Positions 34,520 through 42,894 of a DNA stretch of 64,000 bases are shown piece after piece. Position 1 is the stretch's first letter; every line of letters begins with the position of its first letter. Origin of the DNA: Candidatus Heimdallarchaeota archaeon. Its GTDB lineage: Archaea > Asgardarchaeota > Heimdallarchaeia > Heimdallarchaeales > Heimdallarchaeaceae. The DNA lies in contig JAUVXV010000003.1 of NCBI GenBank assembly GCA_030603365.1, forward strand, positions 248,001 through 312,000, given 5' to 3'. The translations under genes and the position numbers were made by a program. Below the pieces are notes generated by a model. It had not been told where the DNA came from, searched no databases, and saw nothing but the letters and a program-made list of their open reading frames with translations.

Positions 34520-35353
34520 ATGAATAAAAAAGTTATTAGTGCAATAATTTTACTAACATGTTTGGTTTTTATGCCGATTACAACATCAGCTGATTACCCT
34601 ACTGGGGAACTAGGATATTCTGATGAGATAGCTGTTGGTGAAGAATTTGAATGGACTGTATCAAAACTGGAAGTTACAGGTGATTTTGATCACTTAGCTG
34701 ATCGTTTCTATATTGGAGATACCATATTATATCAAGGAGACAAAATTAAAATAAAAATCCTCGAAGATCCTGATGAAGCCACTGATATCTGGTTTGATAT
34801 TTACGTGAATGATATCAAAATTATTGATCCCGATCCCTATTTTGTCTATATTATCTGGCGTAGTATGTACTACACCTCTTGTGATTTCTTCATCACCCCA
34901 GTAACTTACACCAATGCTACTGGAACTTACAATCTTTATGAACAAACCTATGAAGAACTTGAAGATAGAAACTATGATAATAGCGATAGCTATTCTGAAG
35001 TATATGATGGTGTAACCTATGAATATACCTACTCAAAAAAGTTTGAATTCAAATTACAAGGGGATGTTTTCTCAATTTATAGGTACTATTATGAATCTTA
35101 TTCCATAAAAGGAAACGGCTATGATGAATCATGGTATTGGAAATGGATGATAGAAACGACAATCAATATTAGAACTGGTCTAGTAGGTAAAGCTGAAATA
35201 TTGTATGATCTTGATGAGTACGATCGCAAAGGTAAATTGCATTTGTTAATAGATAGTGACTATGCCAAGACTCCCTATGAATGGGCTTACAGTTTTCTAG
35301 GTATAACAGTTATAGCTGCAGTTGTAGCATTAGTTAAAAGAAAGAGAAAATAG
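34520..35353 (+). CDS. Secreted, C-terminally membrane-anchored protein (choice-of-anchor S-like)
   Basis: A 277-residue paralogue of the divergent gene at 33431. The signal peptide spans about residues 1-24 (ending TTSA), the extracellular part has EFEWTVSKLEVTG and QGDKIKIKILEDPDE, nearly the same as the neighbour's KIKIKEDPDD strand, and the C-terminal helix (about 253-272) is followed by VKRKRK. It is rich in Tyr and Asp. The ATG is preceded by GGTG; a TATA-like box lies at 34449-34459. A T-run follows the gene. Probably a surface protein made in response to conditions different from its divergent twin (inference). Confidence 0.78.
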   Translation: MNKKVISAIILLTCLVFMPITTSADYPTGELGYSDEIAVGEEFEWTVSKLEVTGDFDHLADRFYIGDTILYQGDKIKIKILEDPDEATDIWFDIYVNDIKIIDPDPYFVYIIWRSMYYTSCDFFITPVTYTNATGTYNLYEQTYEELEDRNYDNSDSYSEVYDGVTYEYTYSKKFEFKLQGDVFSIYRYYYESYSIKGNGYDESWYWKWMIETTINIRTGLVGKAEILYDLDEYDRKGKLHLLIDSDYAKTPYEWAYSFLGITVIAAVVALVKRKRK

Positions 35354-35364
35354 AAGTCAATTTA

Positions 35365-35385
35365 TTTTCTCCTTTTTTTTATTAT
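35365..35385 (+). terminator. T-rich archaeal terminator
   Basis: Eight T at 35373-35380 in a pyrimidine-rich stretch 20 bases after the stop of the secreted-protein gene; typical archaeal U-tract terminator. Confidence 0.5.
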
Positions 35386-35530
35386 TTTACCTCTGTTAGA
35401 AAGAATAAGAAAGATTTCTATTTCATGATTGAATTTTGTCATGTTGCCATATTATCTTTAGGGTAGTTTTTAGTTTAGTTTATGTGATTTCTTTTTTAAA
35501 TAATCCAACTTATTTGTAATTAATACCATA

Positions 35531-35935
35531 CTATTTCAGTAGGAAGAAATGGCTTGGACAAGATTTACAATCACTATTCCCTACTCCTCTTATCTGTTGA
35601 AATTCATCCATTGATGCAAACTTTGAAGCAATTTGGCATTCATTTTTGTTTTCTCTTGAGATCCCTATTCCTTCTATCTCTGAGAATTTTGATATTGTAA
35701 TTTGATCAATATGCCAATGGTTTTTCTTTGTTTTTCTCATATGTCTGTGTAACCGTGATGATAATCCACCAGCACCGAACGCGCTACCTACATAAAAATA
35801 ATAACCTGGTTTAAGTTTGATTTCTTTTCTTCTAATTTCAAGCACTATTTCTGATGTAATTCGAATAAATAAAATATATGTTCCCTTTAATCCTACAGTA
35901 AAATTGATAATTGGACCTGGAAGAATATGAATCAC
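35531..35935 (-). CDS. GIY-YIG family protein, DUF123 type
   Basis: A 134-residue protein with the DUF123/GIY-YIG signature: GTYILFIRI, PGYYFYVGSAFGAGGLSSRLHRH and KKNHWHIDQI, closing with a Cys-containing segment (CQIASKF, DCKSCPSHFF). Archaeal DUF123 proteins resemble the nuclease module linked to endonuclease III-type repair; the usual GIY (TY...YVG) and Arg of the active site are present, but activity is not proven for the family. GTG at 35935 is chosen because it overlaps the stop of the upstream TPR gene as GTGA, a coupled start. Confidence 0.85.
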   Translation of the reverse strand: MIHILPGPIINFTVGLKGTYILFIRITSEIVLEIRRKEIKLKPGYYFYVGSAFGAGGLSSRLHRHMRKTKKNHWHIDQITISKFSEIEGIGISRENKNECQIASKFASMDEFQQIRGVGNSDCKSCPSHFFLLK

Positions 35936-36963
35936 TCTTCTAATTCTGTTGCTTTTTCCCAAAACTCTAGTGCTTTCTCCTCTTCTCCATTATCTTCGTA
36001 GATATCTCCAAGCATTTGAAATATTCTATTTTCATTCTCATTATATCTAAGTGAATCGTTTAGATAAGCAATCGCTTTATCATAATTCTTTGATGCCCAA
36101 GATAAAGAGGCTAAAGCTAATGTTGCTTCTAAGAATGCAGGATCTCGACTTAAACATTCTTCATAATATCGTGTTGCTTCTTCTATGTTTGCAAGAGCAG
36201 CATAAATCTTGGCTAGGTTAAAGAAACCTAGAACGTTATCAGGATCCAATTCTATAACTTTCGAGAAAGATTCTACTGCTTGTATGAAATCTTGGGTTGC
36301 TTCTAACGATTTACCTAGTTGGAACCAAGCTGGAATGCTATCAGGATTTACTTCAGTTGCTTTTTTGTAATAATCTTTTGCTCTTTCATGATTATCAAGA
36401 TCAAAGTATGTTTCTCCAATTTGTATCAGTATCTTTTCATTATCAGAATCTAATTTCTCTGCTTTCATTAAATTATTCCAGCTCTCAATTTCGTTTCCCA
36501 TCTTTTTGAATATCGATGCCAAGAAGCTGTAAAGTTCTATGTCTTCTTCATATTCTAGAAAATTGTTGAAAGCTTGAACTGCTTCATGGTACTCCCCAAT
36601 TTCATAATACAAATTTCCGATTTTCTTCCAAACATGATATCTTTTTTCATCTAATTCAGAAACTTTCTTCCATGATAGTATGGCTTGATCCCAATCTTTA
36701 AGCTTAGCAAACACATCTCCCGATAAATCTAAAGTTGTGAGATTTTCTTGTTCTATCTCTAAAGATCTATTAAGGTAATTGAGTGCGGATTGAGTATCTC
36801 CTACGTATAAGTGTAACCGTACTAAGAAATTCAGAAACATCTCTTCATTCTCAAAATAGCTTAAGTTTTTTTCCAACAACTCAATTGCTTTATGATAATT
36901 ATGCTGATTAATTAGCTCTTCAGCTTCCGATAGGATCTTTATCATGTCATTATTATCGTGCAT
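35932..36963 (-). CDS. Tetratricopeptide-repeat protein
   Basis: A protein of about 343 residues composed of roughly nine TPR units, with clear consensus in VWKKIGNLYYEIGEYHEAV, IPAWFQLGKSLEATQDF and VLGFFNLAKIYAALANI. No extra domain, signal or membrane span. ATG at 36963 is used; a GTG at 36987 in the same frame is possible. It overlaps the DUF123 gene by 4 bases, so the two are translated together although no functional link is known. It is similar in style, but not obviously orthologous, to the TPR protein at 15788. Confidence 0.87.
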   Translation of the reverse strand: MHDNNDMIKILSEAEELINQHNYHKAIELLEKNLSYFENEEMFLNFLVRLHLYVGDTQSALNYLNRSLEIEQENLTTLDLSGDVFAKLKDWDQAILSWKKVSELDEKRYHVWKKIGNLYYEIGEYHEAVQAFNNFLEYEEDIELYSFLASIFKKMGNEIESWNNLMKAEKLDSDNEKILIQIGETYFDLDNHERAKDYYKKATEVNPDSIPAWFQLGKSLEATQDFIQAVESFSKVIELDPDNVLGFFNLAKIYAALANIEEATRYYEECLSRDPAFLEATLALASLSWASKNYDKAIAYLNDSLRYNENENRIFQMLGDIYEDNGEEEKALEFWEKATELEE

Positions 36964-37065
36964 TAATTTTCTTACTTCAAATATCACTTAAGAATATTAT
37001 GTAATGGAAAGGTTGTTTGAAAATTAAAGAAAGTTTTAAGTTCAGTATATGGATACATAATATAG

Positions 37066-37962
37066 ATGTTTCAGGTAATAGCTAGGAGAGATGATGAAGT
37101 CGGATATCGTATCACCTTAGCTGATATGCCAGAAGAGCTGAAAGAAGATTCAATAGTTTTCATGCCTGAATTATCTACCAAAGAACAGGAGCATATAGCT
37201 TATGTCTCCAAATATACACACAAGTCAGGGAACATCATAGTTAAACTAGTTAGAAGTGATGGTTTTGATCCGTTCGGTAGACCAAAATCACTTTCTCACA
37301 GTCTGATAATCCCTTCAGAGGAATATAACTCAAACTCTTTATTATATTACTCATCTCCTATTATTCTATCAGAACTCTTTGATGATGTAAATAATGAGCC
37401 CTCAATTCTAAGAGCATCTAATTTTAAACAATCAAAGAATGAGATTTTAGAGAAGGTTGATGCTGCAAAACTAAGGGAAATTATAGTATCCGCAATGATA
37501 AATAGGAAGGTTGTACTTAATCCATCTTTGGATCAAAAAGGGTTGTTTGAGCTTTCAAGTGTGATAGATAAGACTATTCCATTTGAAGCTTCATATGATT
37601 TTTCGCTCATAACTTATTCGGATGCAAGCTGTAACAAGCATCTAGTACATAATGTTCTCTATTTCTTTTCTAAAGGTTACACTAACAAAGATTCTATTGC
37701 GATTAAAGGGCTAAGCTCAAAAGCAAGAAAAATAGCCAAAACGGAAGAAAAATATCTTAACGATTATATTGAAATGATATTAAGTAATGATTATGAACAA
37801 TTACTTGAAGAGCATGCAAAGTGGGTAATAGGCATGTACTATAATGATCATAAAGATTTGCAAAAATTATTTACTAAAAGGTATCAATTAAACATGCCTT
37901 TCTCAAGAAGGAATAAGTTTCATGCTAAGTTGGTTAGCTCTTTATCAAAATTTGATTTTTAG
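37066..37962 (+). CDS. Unknown protein, tentatively GAP1-N2-like
   Basis: A 298-residue protein with no firm family. The N-terminal 100 residues follow a pattern like GTPase-associated protein 1 N-terminal domains: VGYRITLADMPEEL, then DPFGRPKSLSHSLIIPSEEY (the GR...H-L element) and YYSSPII. The rest is alpha/beta to about 210, then helical with a basic C-terminus. Such domains in bacteria accompany GTPase-centred conflict systems; here the call is weak and rests on that one pattern. A TTTTAAG box centred near 37037 fits a leaderless start at the ATG. No membrane segment. Confidence 0.5.
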   Translation: MFQVIARRDDEVGYRITLADMPEELKEDSIVFMPELSTKEQEHIAYVSKYTHKSGNIIVKLVRSDGFDPFGRPKSLSHSLIIPSEEYNSNSLLYYSSPIILSELFDDVNNEPSILRASNFKQSKNEILEKVDAAKLREIIVSAMINRKVVLNPSLDQKGLFELSSVIDKTIPFEASYDFSLITYSDASCNKHLVHNVLYFFSKGYTNKDSIAIKGLSSKARKIAKTEEKYLNDYIEMILSNDYEQLLEEHAKWVIGMYYNDHKDLQKLFTKRYQLNMPFSRRNKFHAKLVSSLSKFDF

Positions 37963-38050
37963 TTGATTTTTATTAGAAAAACAAAAAGAAGGTGTCCTGA
38001 AGAACAGATAAACTATGTTGAATTGAAGAATCTATTTTCATCTAGAAGAG

Positions 38051-38461
38051 CTAATAGTTTGAATACTTCACTACTACTTCATTATATAGAACCTGACATT
38101 TTTCTTCTGTTAGATTATTAATGGCTGTTTCCATTCTATCAGCAATTCTACGGATTAATTCAGTTAGTTTACTTTTCATTTCTTCTGTTGATAAGCCAGA
38201 ATAGATGTACTTGAAACCTCCTCTATCTAGATTTATTTTCGTTTTCTTTACAAAACCAATACCCATTAATCTTTGAATAGAACGAGAAATAGTTGCACGG
38301 TCTTTTGGAATTATCTCAGCTATCGTCTTAATGTCTGTGGGTTGAGAGTGTTTGATACACATCATAATTTCAAGCTCATTCTCTGAAAGACCATAAGTTG
38401 CTTTGATTATATCGAAACATGTTACTTCTTCGTTATCGAAAGATGCGAGAGGGAAGGACAT
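38051..38461 (-). CDS. Winged-helix transcriptional regulator (MarR/TrmB-like) of sulfur-relay operon
   Basis: A 136-residue protein with a winged HTH at about residues 25-95: LSENELEIMMCI, then IKTIAEIIPKDRATISRSIQRLMGIGFV as helix-turn-helix, and a wing. The C-terminal helix may dimerise. ATG at 38461 is chosen over longer in-frame extensions because GGTGAT lies 4 bases upstream and the extension overlaps the DsrE gene. It is the last gene of the operon, so a local or autoregulator role is likely (inference). C9-type sensing cannot be read, though two cysteines (VTCFD, MMCIKH) could respond to persulfide. Confidence 0.82.
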   Translation of the reverse strand: MSFPLASFDNEEVTCFDIIKATYGLSENELEIMMCIKHSQPTDIKTIAEIIPKDRATISRSIQRLMGIGFVKKTKINLDRGGFKYIYSGLSTEEMKSKLTELIRRIADRMETAINNLTEEKCQVLYNEVVVKYSNY

Positions 38462-38471
38462 TTGAATCACC

Positions 38472-38840
38472 TTAGAAAGTAAATACAAGATCTGCATCAA
38501 GTGCTTCAGTAACAGCATACATTCCACCAACGATGTCATCGACTTCATCAATGAAATCATCTTTGGTTAATCCATATCGCTCAAGAGTTGGGCTGCATAC
38601 ATATACTTTAACACCAAATTCCTTTATTTCACGAATCATTTCTATATATGGTTGTTTTCCTACACCCGCAATAATTCTCTCAGCATTACCTTTCTTAAGT
38701 AACAAACCACCTGACATAGTGTAAACCATCTGAACTTCAGTGTCAAGTGTTGAAGATAGTGTTGCTAGATGGATTGGAGGTTCATATCTATCAGGATAAT
38801 CTTCTCCGAATGTTACCATAATTAGGACTTTTTGTGTCAT
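38472..38840 (-). CDS. DsrE-family protein
   Basis: A 122-residue DsrE/F-type protein: strand KVLIMVTFG, EPPIHLATLSSTL helix, and KVYVCSPTLERYGL near residue 80 carrying the single cysteine typical of sulfur-relay members. The closing ALDADLVFTF strand also fits. DsrE-type proteins hold or pass persulfide sulfur among TusA-like carriers. ATG at 38840 has GGTGG about 7 bases upstream. It sits 9 bases after the DsrE2-type gene and 10 before the regulator. Confidence 0.85.
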   Translation of the reverse strand: MTQKVLIMVTFGEDYPDRYEPPIHLATLSSTLDTEVQMVYTMSGGLLLKKGNAERIIAGVGKQPYIEMIREIKEFGVKVYVCSPTLERYGLTKDDFIDEVDDIVGGMYAVTEALDADLVFTF

Positions 38841-38849
38841 GAAAACCAC

Positions 38850-39323
38850 CTAAATATAAAGGGTAACATCAGCTTCAGATGCAAATTCAAGGAAAGTAGC
38901 TGCTCCTCCAACTATACATTCATCAATCAGATCTTTTCGTTTGAAATTCATTACATCCATAGTCATCTGACATGCGATTAACTGTACACCAGCTTCTACT
39001 GACAAATCCATTAACTCTTGTAATTTGGCAACATTAGCACCTTTCATCCAGCTTTTCATCATCATTGTAGCCATTCCTGTCATACCTGGTAACATCCCAA
39101 CTATCTGAGGGATTGGCATTGGCATTGCAGTTTCTCCAGCAGGAGTTACTTTTAGCTTGTTCAATTTATTCTTCTTAAGCATATTTAAACCAAAAAATGT
39201 GAAGAATATTCCTACTTCATAATCCATAGCTGCTGCAGTACTTGCTAGTATTAATGGTGGGTAAGCACCAGGAATGTCTGCTTTAGAAGCTATAATTGCT
39301 AGTCTTTTCTTTTTTTCTGTCAT
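38850..39323 (-). CDS. DsrE2-type (DsrE/DsrF/DrsH-like) protein
   Basis: A 157-residue protein of the DsrE2 group: RLAIIASKADIPGAYPPLILASTAAAM, then VGIFFTFFGLNMLKK, a Met/Pro/Gly-rich hydrophobic loop (about residues 60-90) that suggests membrane contact, and VQLIACQMTMDVM with the conserved cysteine. DsrE2 proteins work with TusA and rhodanese in sulfur transfer in sulfur-oxidising prokaryotes; some are membrane bound. ATG at 39323 has GAGG upstream. The order TusA-DsrE2-DsrE in the operon fits this role. Confidence 0.87.
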   Translation of the reverse strand: MTEKKKRLAIIASKADIPGAYPPLILASTAAAMDYEVGIFFTFFGLNMLKKNKLNKLKVTPAGETAMPMPIPQIVGMLPGMTGMATMMMKSWMKGANVAKLQELMDLSVEAGVQLIACQMTMDVMNFKRKDLIDECIVGGAATFLEFASEADVTLYI

Positions 39324-39334
39324 TTCAATTCCTC

Positions 39335-39574
39335 TTATTTTGTTTTCTTGATAACGAATTTATACACTCCGCCATCTTCAGACTGTTCAACAAGTTCATG
39401 TCCTGTACTTCTGGACCAAGCATCAAAATCAGTTACTGATCCAGGATCAGTTGCTATAACTTCAAGATATTCTCCGATTGCTATAGAATCTATAGCTTTC
39501 TTGGTCTTCAAAATTGGAAGTGGACAGCTCAAGTTTTTTGCGTCTAGTGTTTTGTTTATTTTTATATCTGACAT
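39335..39574 (-). CDS. TusA-family sulfur carrier (second)
   Basis: A 79-residue TusA-fold protein with the CPxP motif in NLSCPLPILKTKKAI at about residues 17-31; the cysteine binds sulfur as persulfide. VIATDPGSVTDFDAWSRSTGHEL is the usual second half. ATG at 39574 is favoured, with GGTG just upstream. It differs from the TusA-like protein at 40738 (CPGP rather than CPLP), so the two carriers may face different partners. It starts 10 bases after the flavoprotein gene ends. Confidence 0.9.
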   Translation of the reverse strand: MSDIKINKTLDAKNLSCPLPILKTKKAIDSIAIGEYLEVIATDPGSVTDFDAWSRSTGHELVEQSEDGGVYKFVIKKTK

Positions 39575-39584
39575 TTTTTTCACC

Positions 39585-40727
39585 TTATAGATAACCCCTT
39601 AAAAGAGCTTTAAAGTAAGCAATTTTGAATGCTTTTTTGAATAGTCCATAAATGAACAAATTGTGCAAGCCAAATTTCTTTGGTGGAAAATTGTAGCTAA
39701 AGTATAATAGCATTGATCGTCTAGGAGATGTCACAACGAAACAGATTGTAAAACCATTGTACTTTTTGCTTGGTTCTTTTCCTTCTAATTCTAGCAGTAT
39801 ATTTTTGGCAAGTGTTGGAGCTGAGAAGTGAGAGACTGCACCTGATTTTGATACAGGCAAATTAGTACAATCTCCAATTGAATAGATATTTTCATGACCA
39901 TTAACCTTAAGTGTGAATCTATCGGTAGGAACAAAACCTTCTCTATCTCCTAAACCAGATTCTTTTATTACAGCCTGACCTTCGTGAGGAGGAATAAGTA
40001 CAAGTAAATCATATTCGATTTCTTCTCCTTCCATAGATATGATTTTGTTATTCTCTTTATCCACTTCTTCGTAATTAAAGAATTCAACGAATTCTATTCC
40101 TCTTTTATCATAGAGTTTTTGCACTTTTTCTGCAACACTAGGTACAGGATATGGTCTAAGAAGAGGATATAGAAATTTGATTGTAGATTTATCTCGTATT
40201 TTTCTCTTTCTCAAGTATCTGTCAACTAGAAATGCAAATTCTACAGGTGCAGGAGGGCATTTATAAGGAACAGTAGAAGGAGAAATTACTATTGTTCCTC
40301 CATTGAAATTCTTTAGAGCTTCTTGCAGTTCCTGGGTAGCTTTTGTTGAATAGAAATGATGAACATTGTCTTTTTCATATGCACCAACCTGTTCCTCTTC
40401 TAAATGAACACCAGTTGAGATGACGAGATAGTCATATGATAGAGTTTCACCATTGGTTAAATCTAGTAACTTGTTCTTTGTATCTATGTAACTTGCTGCT
40501 GTTCGGAGATGAAGAACTCTTTTGTTCAGTACTTTGTCAATTGGGATTGTAAATTTCTTGAGTGGATCCTTGTTAAAACTCCAGAATAGATAATGAGGTT
40601 CATATACATTATGTTCCATTGGTTCAACTAAAATTATTCGAATATCTTTTCTTTTGGATTTTTTTGCAATTTTGTTTGCAACATTTATGCCACTAAATCC
40701 TCCACCTAGAATAACGATACTTCTCAT
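39585..40727 (-). CDS. FAD-dependent oxidoreductase, sulfide:quinone reductase-like
   Basis: A 380-residue flavoprotein of the SQR/FCSD/NDH-2 superfamily. The FAD-binding GGGFSGI is at residues 8-14, DYLVISTG near 100, PYKCPPAPVEFAFLVD with a conserved cysteine near 160, and NIYSIGDCTNLP with AVSHFSAPTLAKN near 290-320. SQRs oxidise sulfide to a cysteine persulfide/polysulfide and pass electrons to quinone; its position between two TusA genes suits sulfide entry or persulfide reduction. The C-terminal segment (FGLHNLFIYGLFKKAFK) is amphipathic and could sit on the membrane. Quinone use is not certain. ATG at 40727 has GAGGA upstream. Confidence 0.85.
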   Translation of the reverse strand: MRSIVILGGGFSGINVANKIAKKSKRKDIRIILVEPMEHNVYEPHYLFWSFNKDPLKKFTIPIDKVLNKRVLHLRTAASYIDTKNKLLDLTNGETLSYDYLVISTGVHLEEEQVGAYEKDNVHHFYSTKATQELQEALKNFNGGTIVISPSTVPYKCPPAPVEFAFLVDRYLRKRKIRDKSTIKFLYPLLRPYPVPSVAEKVQKLYDKRGIEFVEFFNYEEVDKENNKIISMEGEEIEYDLLVLIPPHEGQAVIKESGLGDREGFVPTDRFTLKVNGHENIYSIGDCTNLPVSKSGAVSHFSAPTLAKNILLELEGKEPSKKYNGFTICFVVTSPRRSMLLYFSYNFPPKKFGLHNLFIYGLFKKAFKIAYFKALLRGYL

Positions 40728-40737
40728 CTATATTCCT

Positions 40738-40977
40738 CTAGTGAGATTTCTTGACTATGTATTTGTCATGGTCTTCAAGATTAATTATTTCAACAAGTTC
40801 ATGTTTTGCTTTTTTCAACCAGGCTGGTACATCATTTCGTGTTCCTTCATCAGAACTAAGAAGAGATAAAAGCTCGCCAACTTCAGCTTGTCTTATAGCT
40901 TTGATTAGTTCCATCATGGGTCCAGGGCAAAAACTTCCTCTGGCATCTACTTCTATGGCAACATTGTATTCTGTCAT
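40738..40977 (-). CDS. TusA-family sulfur carrier (first)
   Basis: A 79-residue TusA-like protein with the motif GSFCPGPMMELIKAI at about residues 14-28 and LSSDEGTRNDVPAWLKKAKHELV as the second half. It is the first gene of the six-gene operon and is followed by the SQR-like gene after 10 bases. ATG at 40977 is chosen; a GTG 9 bases upstream is in frame. The divergent M14 peptidase gene starts 138 bases away, so the operon promoter lies within 40978-41114. Confidence 0.88.
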   Translation of the reverse strand: MTEYNVAIEVDARGSFCPGPMMELIKAIRQAEVGELLSLLSSDEGTRNDVPAWLKKAKHELVEIINLEDHDKYIVKKSH

Positions 40978-41114
40978 TATATTCACAATTGCTTTCGATT
41001 ATGACACAAGTATGCACATCCGTTTTTAAGCATTTTTCTCTGTCAACAAAAAACTGAGGAATAATCAAAGTTGAAAAAGAGATATTTATTAATGATATTC
41101 CTCTTCCTAACATA

Positions 41115-42806
41115 ATGAGTAAAGGAATCAAACTAAAGACCATTCTTATTGGTATTCTCTTAATCAACTTTCAAATTCTAAATGTAGTTGTCTCTTCAAC
41201 CTCGACATTCTATCCTTTTAAAATTAACAACGATGTATACCAGTGGTTCTGGCATGGGTTAGCTGAAGCACCTGGACCCATTAGTGGAGAAGATGTAGTT
41301 TATTGGGGGGAGGATCTTGGACCTTATCATAATTATACAGAGTTAACATCTCGCTTATCTCTGATGAACGATACTTTTACTGATTTAGTTGATGTTTTTT
41401 CAATTGGAAAAACCTACCATGGACGGGATATTTGGTGTGTAAAATTAACTAATAAAACAGTTACAACGGCTAAAACTGAATTTTACATTGTTGGAGCACA
41501 TCATGCTAGAGAGATGATTTCAGTTGAAAACTGTTTATACTTTATGGATTATGTTATTTATTACTCATCTTTTGGTTTGTTTCAAGACTTATTAGCTAGT
41601 ACTGAGATTTACGTTATTCCTTTACTAAATCCAGACGGTCTCTCTATCATGCATTTTTATCCTGAACAGAGGAAAAATCTTAATCCTATTGACGATGATA
41701 ACGATGGTTTAAACGATACAGATATGGACGGTTTTCTTGATGATGAATTAGAACGAACATATTTCTGGAATGATTTAACTAATACTTCAGAAGTGAGAGA
41801 GAATGATTATGACGGTGACCTTCAAATTGCTGAAGATCTCCCTGGTGGAGTTGATCTTAATAGGAACTATGGTGCATATTGGAATGGAACAGAATCATCA
41901 TTAATTATGAGAGATCAAGACTATAGAGGAGAATCACCTTTCAGTGAACTTGAAACACAAATACTTCGTGATTTTATGATAAGGCACTCCTTCAATTTTG
42001 CTATAAGTATACATAGTGGTATCCGAGCAATTATTCCTCCTTGGGCACACAATGGATCTCTTCCACTGAAGGATGAACAAGAATTCAATGCTCTTTTAGG
42101 AGAATTAAAAACAACTTTAGGCTATCCATTATGGAATGAATCTGGAATGTATTTAGCCAATGGAGCATGGGAAGATTATTGTTATGCAAACCATGATATT
42201 ATAGGATTTACTTTCGAAGTTTATGAAGGACCATGGTCTGGTTCTTATTTTGATTTATATAATCCAGAAGGGTCTTACATTCTTTCTATCTGTGAAGAGG
42301 TTTTTGAAGGTTTGATTTACATGGCTTATGAGCCAAGATTAACATATACAAATAATTTGCCTTCAATTAAGGTCACCAATCCTTCAACAGTAAATCAAGT
42401 ATTTGAGAGTTATACGATCAGATGGACAATGTCAGATGGAGATGGAGACTCTCTCAACTGTTCTGTTTTTGTTTCCACTGATGGTTTACATTGGACAGTA
42501 TTGAAAACAAATTTGTTAGATGAATCCTTTTACTTCTGGGATGTGCAAAATGTGCCTGCTGGTTCTTATTATTTAAAAGTGGCAGTTTCAGATGGAAAAG
42601 ATTGGATAGCTGATACTAATGAAATACAACTCAATGTAAACAAAGAAGCTGAAAGCTCTCCATTTGCTTTCTGGTTACTTGCAGTTATATTTGGTGGTCT
42701 AGCTGCAGTTTTTCTCTTCTTTAATATAAGAAAATCCAAAGTTATTGGCAAGATTTGGGGTTCTGACCCATATGAGGATGAGACATCTAAGGAAGAAAGT
42801 TCTTGA
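41115..42806 (+). CDS. Secreted M14 zinc carboxypeptidase with Ca-binding-like insert and membrane anchor
   Basis: A 563-residue exported peptidase. A signal peptide covers about 1-28. The M14 zinc site is H130-A-R-E133 (HHAREM), with DLNRNYG as the arginine region, SIHSG as the third ligand and TFEVYEG as the catalytic glutamate. An Asp-rich insert near 192-215 (DDDNDGLNDTDMDG) resembles a calcium-binding loop. A Fn3/cadherin-like beta domain (about 415-510) precedes a membrane helix (about 518-540) and a short cytosolic tail. It would trim C-terminal residues from peptides at the cell surface. TATA-like box at 41081-41090 fits a leaderless start. Confidence 0.9.
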   Translation: MSKGIKLKTILIGILLINFQILNVVVSSTSTFYPFKINNDVYQWFWHGLAEAPGPISGEDVVYWGEDLGPYHNYTELTSRLSLMNDTFTDLVDVFSIGKTYHGRDIWCVKLTNKTVTTAKTEFYIVGAHHAREMISVENCLYFMDYVIYYSSFGLFQDLLASTEIYVIPLLNPDGLSIMHFYPEQRKNLNPIDDDNDGLNDTDMDGFLDDELERTYFWNDLTNTSEVRENDYDGDLQIAEDLPGGVDLNRNYGAYWNGTESSLIMRDQDYRGESPFSELETQILRDFMIRHSFNFAISIHSGIRAIIPPWAHNGSLPLKDEQEFNALLGELKTTLGYPLWNESGMYLANGAWEDYCYANHDIIGFTFEVYEGPWSGSYFDLYNPEGSYILSICEEVFEGLIYMAYEPRLTYTNNLPSIKVTNPSTVNQVFESYTIRWTMSDGDGDSLNCSVFVSTDGLHWTVLKTNLLDESFYFWDVQNVPAGSYYLKVAVSDGKDWIADTNEIQLNVNKEAESSPFAFWLLAVIFGGLAAVFLFFNIRKSKVIGKIWGSDPYEDETSKEESS

Positions 42807-42894
42807 GTTATGTTTAGAGTGATGCACAGTAAACAAATTTTTAAAACCATAGCGTATATTATGAATATTAGAGGAAAGGTATAGGGGTAATGTT

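Noticed and set aside
38462..38560. Extended N-terminus of the winged-helix regulator
   Set aside because: It would overlap the DsrE gene in another frame, whereas ATG at 38461 follows a clear GGTGAT site.
41690..41760. Asp-rich insert in the M14 peptidase as a tandem repeat or low-complexity artefact
   Set aside because: The D-x-D-x-D-G spacing fits a calcium-binding loop in an exported protein and stays in frame.
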